The position numbers and the translations under genes are program-made. From NCBI RefSeq assembly GCF_000321225.1, contig NW_004451409.1, positions 142,132 to 206,131 of the forward strand: a stretch of 64,000 nt of DNA, written 5' to 3'. Shown here piece after piece: positions 59,945-64,000 of the stretch. Numbering within the stretch: position 1 is the stretch's first letter; every line of letters starts with the position of its first letter. This DNA is from Odobenus rosmarus divergens. Lineage: Eukaryota; Chordata; Mammalia; Carnivora; Odobenidae. The notes beneath the pieces are model-generated. The model worked only from the letters and a program-made list of their open reading frames with translations. It was not told the origin of the DNA and made no database searches.

Positions 59945-60150
59945 ATTAATTGAGAGCATGCTATTTGCCAGGGAGTATGATAAATACTTTACCTACAGAA
60001 TTTCTTTAATTCACAAGTCAACCTGATGAAGTAAGAATTTTATTATTCTCATTTTATAGAAGAGGAAAGCTAACATTACCAAAGGCTCTACATTGCATAA
60101 CTAGCATGGGCCAACATGGAATTCTAAGCAAAAAGCTCTAGGTCTCTGCT
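59945..60150 (-). mobile_element. MIR SINE, antisense
   Basis: 'gcatgctatttgccagggag', 'aatttctttaattcacaagt', 'agtaagaattttattattct' and 'aagaggaaagctaacattac' in order, the complement of MIR. Confidence 0.7.
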
Positions 60151-60159
60151 GCACATTGT

Positions 60160-60962
60160 GGCAGCCCATAGCCATACTGGACTATCGAGACTTGAAATGT
60201 GGCTGGTCCAAAAGGAAATGTGCTATAGATGTAAAATATACACTGGAATTCTAAGACTTAGTATCAAAAAAAAAGTTTTGAAAGATAATAGTTTGGATAT
60301 GTAGGAGAAGAAATACTTCCATCTACTTCCCTAGCTCTGGCGGCTGGTTCTCTGAAATAAACTGGCAACAGGCAGATTAATAGGAGAAAAGGTATACAAA
60401 TTTATTAATTTTTAATATTACATGAAAAAGGGCAACAGGAAAAAGTGAATGCCCCAAAATGTGATGAGATTTGAGAGCTTCCATACCTTCTTAATGGAAA
60501 AAAGGGAGAGGACACAGGCAACTTAGGAGAGAGAAAATGATTTTTAGGAAAGGTGAATGAGCCCTAAAAGGAATAAATGGGAAATATGATAGTTGTGAAG
60601 TTTGTTTGGGTGTGGTATCGAAATCTAGTTTCCTCTCCTATGATAAGACTCAGTCTTCCCAAATTGAGGAGACTTAGGCCAATTAAATTCCTTTTGGAGG
60701 ATCTGTCTTTAGGCAGATGAGAGAAGTTCAGAACAAACTTTAACCTGAATTTGCTCTTTTCCAAGTGCCTTTAGCTCAGAATAACCAATATACCAAAGCA
60801 GCATAGTTTGGTGTGCCATGTCCTAAACTCTTTCAGATAGATTGGGTTAAATAAAATATATTATTAACTTTATCACCTGTTTCATCTTTTTAAACATGAC
60901 TACTAGAAATTTTAAAATCACCTAATTGGCTCACATTATATTTTTATTGGATAGCACCACTC
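60160..60962 (+). mobile_element. hAT-like nonautonomous element, split by an LTR
   Basis: Left part (60160-60299): 'gagacttgaaatgtggctgg', 'atgtaaaatatacactggaa', 'taagacttagtatcaaaa', 'agtttggata'. Right part (60836-60962): 'gattgggttaaataaaatat', 'actttatcacctgtttcatc', 'attggctcacattatatttt' and the terminal 'tattggatagcacca'. The two parts join to a known mammalian short element with inverted ends of the type TGGACAGCAC. The exact family name is not certain. Confidence 0.7.
60300..60835 (-). mobile_element. ERV solo LTR, antisense, with GATA duplication
   Basis: A 536-bp block starts with TG ('tgtaggagaagaaatac') and ends with CA ('ctaaactctttca'). It is bounded by a perfect 4-bp duplication GATA (60296-60299 and 60836-60839), inside a hAT-like element that continues on both sides. 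On the minus strand it holds AATAAA near 60400 and an LTR-like end. A 4-bp duplication suits class I ERV. No internal retroviral sequence is present. The 66-residue frame (60564-60764) is chance. Confidence 0.75.
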
Positions 60963-61544
60963 TGAAGCCTGCATTCTTGAGTAGCAGACTTGAATGACAG
61001 AAAGTTTTGTCAGCTTTAAATATAAAATAGCCAGTTAGTTTACTAGCAAAATGAATTTATTTTGGAATAATAGAGGAACTGCAATTCAGGACATGCAAAC
61101 TATCATGAACCATAGGCAAGTCAGAAGAGAAAAAGGGAAGTTCAGTTTTTGTTAGATTTTAGGAAGAAATTGGATGGGTGGTCTTGAACAGAGGTTCATT
61201 AGAGAAAACAAGAGTTTGAGCTTGTGGCAGTTTCTCATTGGCTGCAAGTGATGGTTAGTGCATTGTTGCTGGGACAAGAAGGGATCTTCTTTCTTTTTCT
61301 TAAAAGTGGGAGATAAAATTCCTAAGTGAAAAATGTCCTCCCATATCAAAATAATTCTTATCTTCCTTCTTCCTGCTGGTTATGCAGGCTGCAGGTAGTA
61401 CAGTGGTATGTGCATGAAAGCTCCCCCTTTAGGGTTTTCCAATTCTATTTTAAATGAGGTTTACTTTATTTATTTTCACAGTTGCCAACAAAAATTATAT
61501 GAGTTCTTTTTTTTTTTTTTTCTGAAGCAATTGGATGTGTTCTA
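60963..61544. other. Unannotated stretch
   Basis: Poly(T) at 61507-61521. Nothing else recognised. Confidence 0.4.
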
Positions 61545-63372
61545 GTTTAAGATGGCAATGTAGGAAGATCATGAACTTACCTCCTCCCATGGACATAATA
61601 AATCTGCAGCTACATATGGAACAAATTTTTCTGAAAAAACAAAAACCTGAACTCAATCAGAGCAGGAAAAAAAAATGAAGCTAGCTTAAGGGAGTTATAG
61701 TATAACATCAAGCAGACCAACATTTATATTATAGATGTGTCAGAAGGAAAAGAGAAAGAGACAGAAAAATTATTTGAAACAATGAAAGGTAGAAACTTCT
61801 CTAACCTGGGAAATAAAAGAGGCATCCAGATCCAGGAAGTCCAGAGTTCCAAAAAGATGAACTAAAGAACCAAGACACAATGTCAAAATTTAAAGACAAA
61901 GAGAAATGCTTAAAAGCTGCAAGAGTAAATACAACTTGTAACATAAAAGAGAACCCCCATAGGATTATCAGCAGATTTCTCAGCAGAAACTTCACAGGCC
62001 AGAAGAGAGTGGCATAATATATTCAAAGTCCTGAAATAAACAACCTTCCAACCAAGAATATTCTATCTGGCAAAGTTACCACTCAGAACTGAGGAGAGAT
62101 TAAGACATTTCCAAACAAGCAAAAGCCAAAAACGTTCATCACCTTTAAACTGGCCTTCTAAGAAATGTTAGAAGAACTTCTTTAGGCTGAAAAGAAAGGG
62201 TGCTACTCAGGAGGAAGGAAACATATGAAAGTATAAATCTCATTGGTAATGGTAAATATATAGTAAAGGTAGCAAATTAATCACTTATAAAGACCATATA
62301 AAAGTTAAAAGACAAGGTAGTAAATAATAACTCTAACTATAATAATTAGTTAAGGGACACACAAGATAAAAAGATGTAAAATATGGCACCCAAAACATAA
62401 AATATGGTGGTGGGGGAAGAGTAAAATTGTAGCACTTTAGAATGCATTCAAACTTGTTGTTATGAACTTAAAATAGATTTATAAATATGAGTTGTTATAA
62501 GTAAGCCCCAAGGTAAATCCAAGCAAAACCTATAAAGAGAAGTAACAAGTGCTGGTGAAGATGTAGAGAGAAGGGAATCCATGTGCACTGTTGGTGGGAT
62601 TATAAATTTGTGCAGCCACAATAGCAAACAGAATGGACGTTCCTCAAAAATTTAAAAATATAACTACCATATGATCCAGCAATTCCACTGCTGGGTATTT
62701 ATTCAAAGAAAACAAAAACACAAACTTGAAAATATATATATATATATGCACTCCCATGTTCTTTGCAGCATTATTTACATAGTCAAGATATGATAAAAAC
62801 CTGTGGCCATCAATTGCTGAATGGATAAAGAAAATGTAGTATATATTTACAATGGAATACTACTCAGCCATAAATAGAAAGAAATCTTGCCATTGGCAAA
62901 AACATGGATGGATCTTAAGGGCATTATGCTAAGTGAAATAAGTCACATAGAGAAAAACAAATACTGTGTGATCTTACTGATATGTAAAATCTAAAAAAAG
63001 CTCATAGCTACAGAAAACAAACTGACAGATTGGTGGTTCCCAAATGTAGGAGATGGGGAGATAGGTGAAGTGGGTGAAAGGAGTCCAAAGGTACAAACTT
63101 CCAGTAATAAAATAAATAAGTCATGGGGATGTAATGTACAGCAGGGTGACAAAAGTTAGTAATACTGTATTAAATATCAGCAAGTTACTAAGAGAATAAA
63201 TCTTAAAAGTTCTCACCATACATAAAAATTTTTTTTATAACTATGTGTGATGATGAATGTTAACTTGACCTATTGTGGTGATCATTTCACAATATATACA
63301 AATATCAAATCATTATGCTATACACCCCAAACTAATATGTTATATGTCAATCATAACTTGATAAAAAAAGTT
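61545..63372 (+). mobile_element. L1 with both ends but no middle (internally deleted), sense
   Basis: The 5' side has L1 5' end sequence: 'gtttaagatggcaatgtagg' (61545), 'atgaacttacctcctcccat' (61571), 'cagcagatttctcagcagaa' (61968), 'ttccaaccaagaatattcta' (62045), and 'ttaaaatagatttataaata' (62467). At about 62535 it jumps to the end of ORF2 and the 3' UTR: 'taacaagtgctggtgaagat', 'gcaattccactgctgggtat' (62680), 'gctaagtgaaataagtcaca' (62928), 'tcatggggatgtaatgtaca' (63121), 'tgtcaatcataacttgat' (63345). ORF1 and most of ORF2 are absent. 1.83 kb against 6-7 kb for a full element. Confidence 0.85.
62732..62748. repeat. (AT)n microsatellite, short
   Basis: About eight AT units in the L1 3' part. 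Confidence 0.8.
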
Positions 63373-64000
63373 CATTTATAAGCTTTCATCCCACTTATAT
63401 CAATTTAATTCATTTGTCCTTATAATTATGCTTGAATGCTCATGAAAATTTATGAGACATTAAATACAAATAGCCTATCATAATTTCTTTTTTTGCTAAA
63501 TCAGACAAGTATCAAAATATTATAGAAGCAAAGAACCTAAAAAGTTAAACATATGGCTTTTCCCTTTTGCTCTTTTTTTACTGTTTTCATTCATTTTTTA
63601 TTGCTCATTTCAGTTTATTCTTAGGTTGGATTTACAATATTATCTTAAACATCTACTAGAGATAATATTATCTTATTCAACTAGTAAACCCAACTAGAAT
63701 AAATGTCTGCTCATGTTACACTTAATGTTCATGACTCAGAAGACATATCCATTTTTATTAAACCAACAATATTAAACTAATCTTACTTGTCAAAGATTTA
63801 CTCACATCACTTGTGAACTTGAAAAATATTTGGGTTGGGTTTCTATATTTCTAGGAGTTTTAGAAATATTTAATTTAAATACGTGGTCATTTATCTCTAA
63901 TCCAAAGTGAATAGAACCCCTTTAAAGGATTTTATAAAACAATTTTTAAATTTCATCTGTAGCTATATATACATAATATATGCATACATACACCATACAT
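63373..64000. other. AT-rich stretch to window end
   Basis: No repeat, gene or RNA recognised. The end is rich in TA and CA steps. Confidence 0.4.

Noticed and set aside
1..64000. CRISPR array, operon or bacterial-type features
   Set aside because: No regular direct repeats with unique spacers, no ribosome-binding-site-led frames. All sequence features are those of a mammalian genome.
1..64000. Exons of a host gene
   Set aside because: No open frame with conserved domain flanked by splice signals was recognised. Short exons without a known product cannot be excluded from sequence reading alone.

Overview
This is a 64 kb piece of mammalian nuclear DNA from a carnivore. It is AT-rich and I find no protein-coding gene or structural RNA gene that I can support. 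Thirteen copies of a tRNA-derived CAN-SINE (SINEC type: tRNA-like head, CT-rich middle, AATAAATAAA-type tail) are the main clue to the organism. Their sequence fits a caniform of the bear/seal/weasel group. The young dog-type and cat-type SINE variants are absent, but I cannot go below that level. The window reads as intergenic or deep intronic DNA made of layers of transposon debris separated by plain AT-rich sequence.

Layout. 1-13 kb: old L2 and MIR pieces, an antisense MaLR LTR (1595-1963), a MER1-like hAT element with both ends and an 8-bp target duplication (5215-5557), L1 3' ends, two CAN-SINEs and LTR-like 3' ends. 13.9-18.5 kb: a decayed antisense ERV pol (protease/RT/integrase remnants) next to a plus-strand LTR that carries a SINE. 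18.5-18.9 kb: a truncated SINE whose tail has become a long GAAA microsatellite, with a 50-N assembly gap. 21-24.7 kb: a long antisense L2 with a nested MIR, then a hAT-like fragment. 26.3-27.4 kb: two sense L2 3' ends. 27.4-35 kb: mostly featureless, with L1 scraps and a 70-nt pure purine tract.

35.1-41.2 kb is the most structured part. An old sense L1 ORF2 is interrupted by an internally deleted Tigger1 DNA transposon (36082-38015, TA target duplication), which is itself interrupted by a CAN-SINE. The same L1 holds a 734-bp cassette flanked by 19-bp direct repeats, and a second SINE near its 3' end. 41.8-43.1 kb: two MaLR LTRs in opposite orientation. 44.9-47.3 kb: antisense L2 and sense L1. 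48-49 kb: a second antisense pol-like remnant. 49.8-58.3 kb: seven CAN-SINEs in mixed orientation plus LTR and L2/L1 pieces. 60.2-61.0 kb: a hAT-like element split by a 536-bp solo LTR with a 4-bp duplication (GATA). 61.5-63.4 kb: an L1 that keeps both ends but has lost its middle.

Nothing here works as a pathway. The value of the window is the insertion chronology, a few loci likely to be polymorphic (GAAA tract, youngest SINEs), and several non-repetitive stretches where conserved regulatory DNA could hide but cannot be recognised from one sequence. I saw no clear undescribed biological system. All repeat family names come from recognition, not from a database search.
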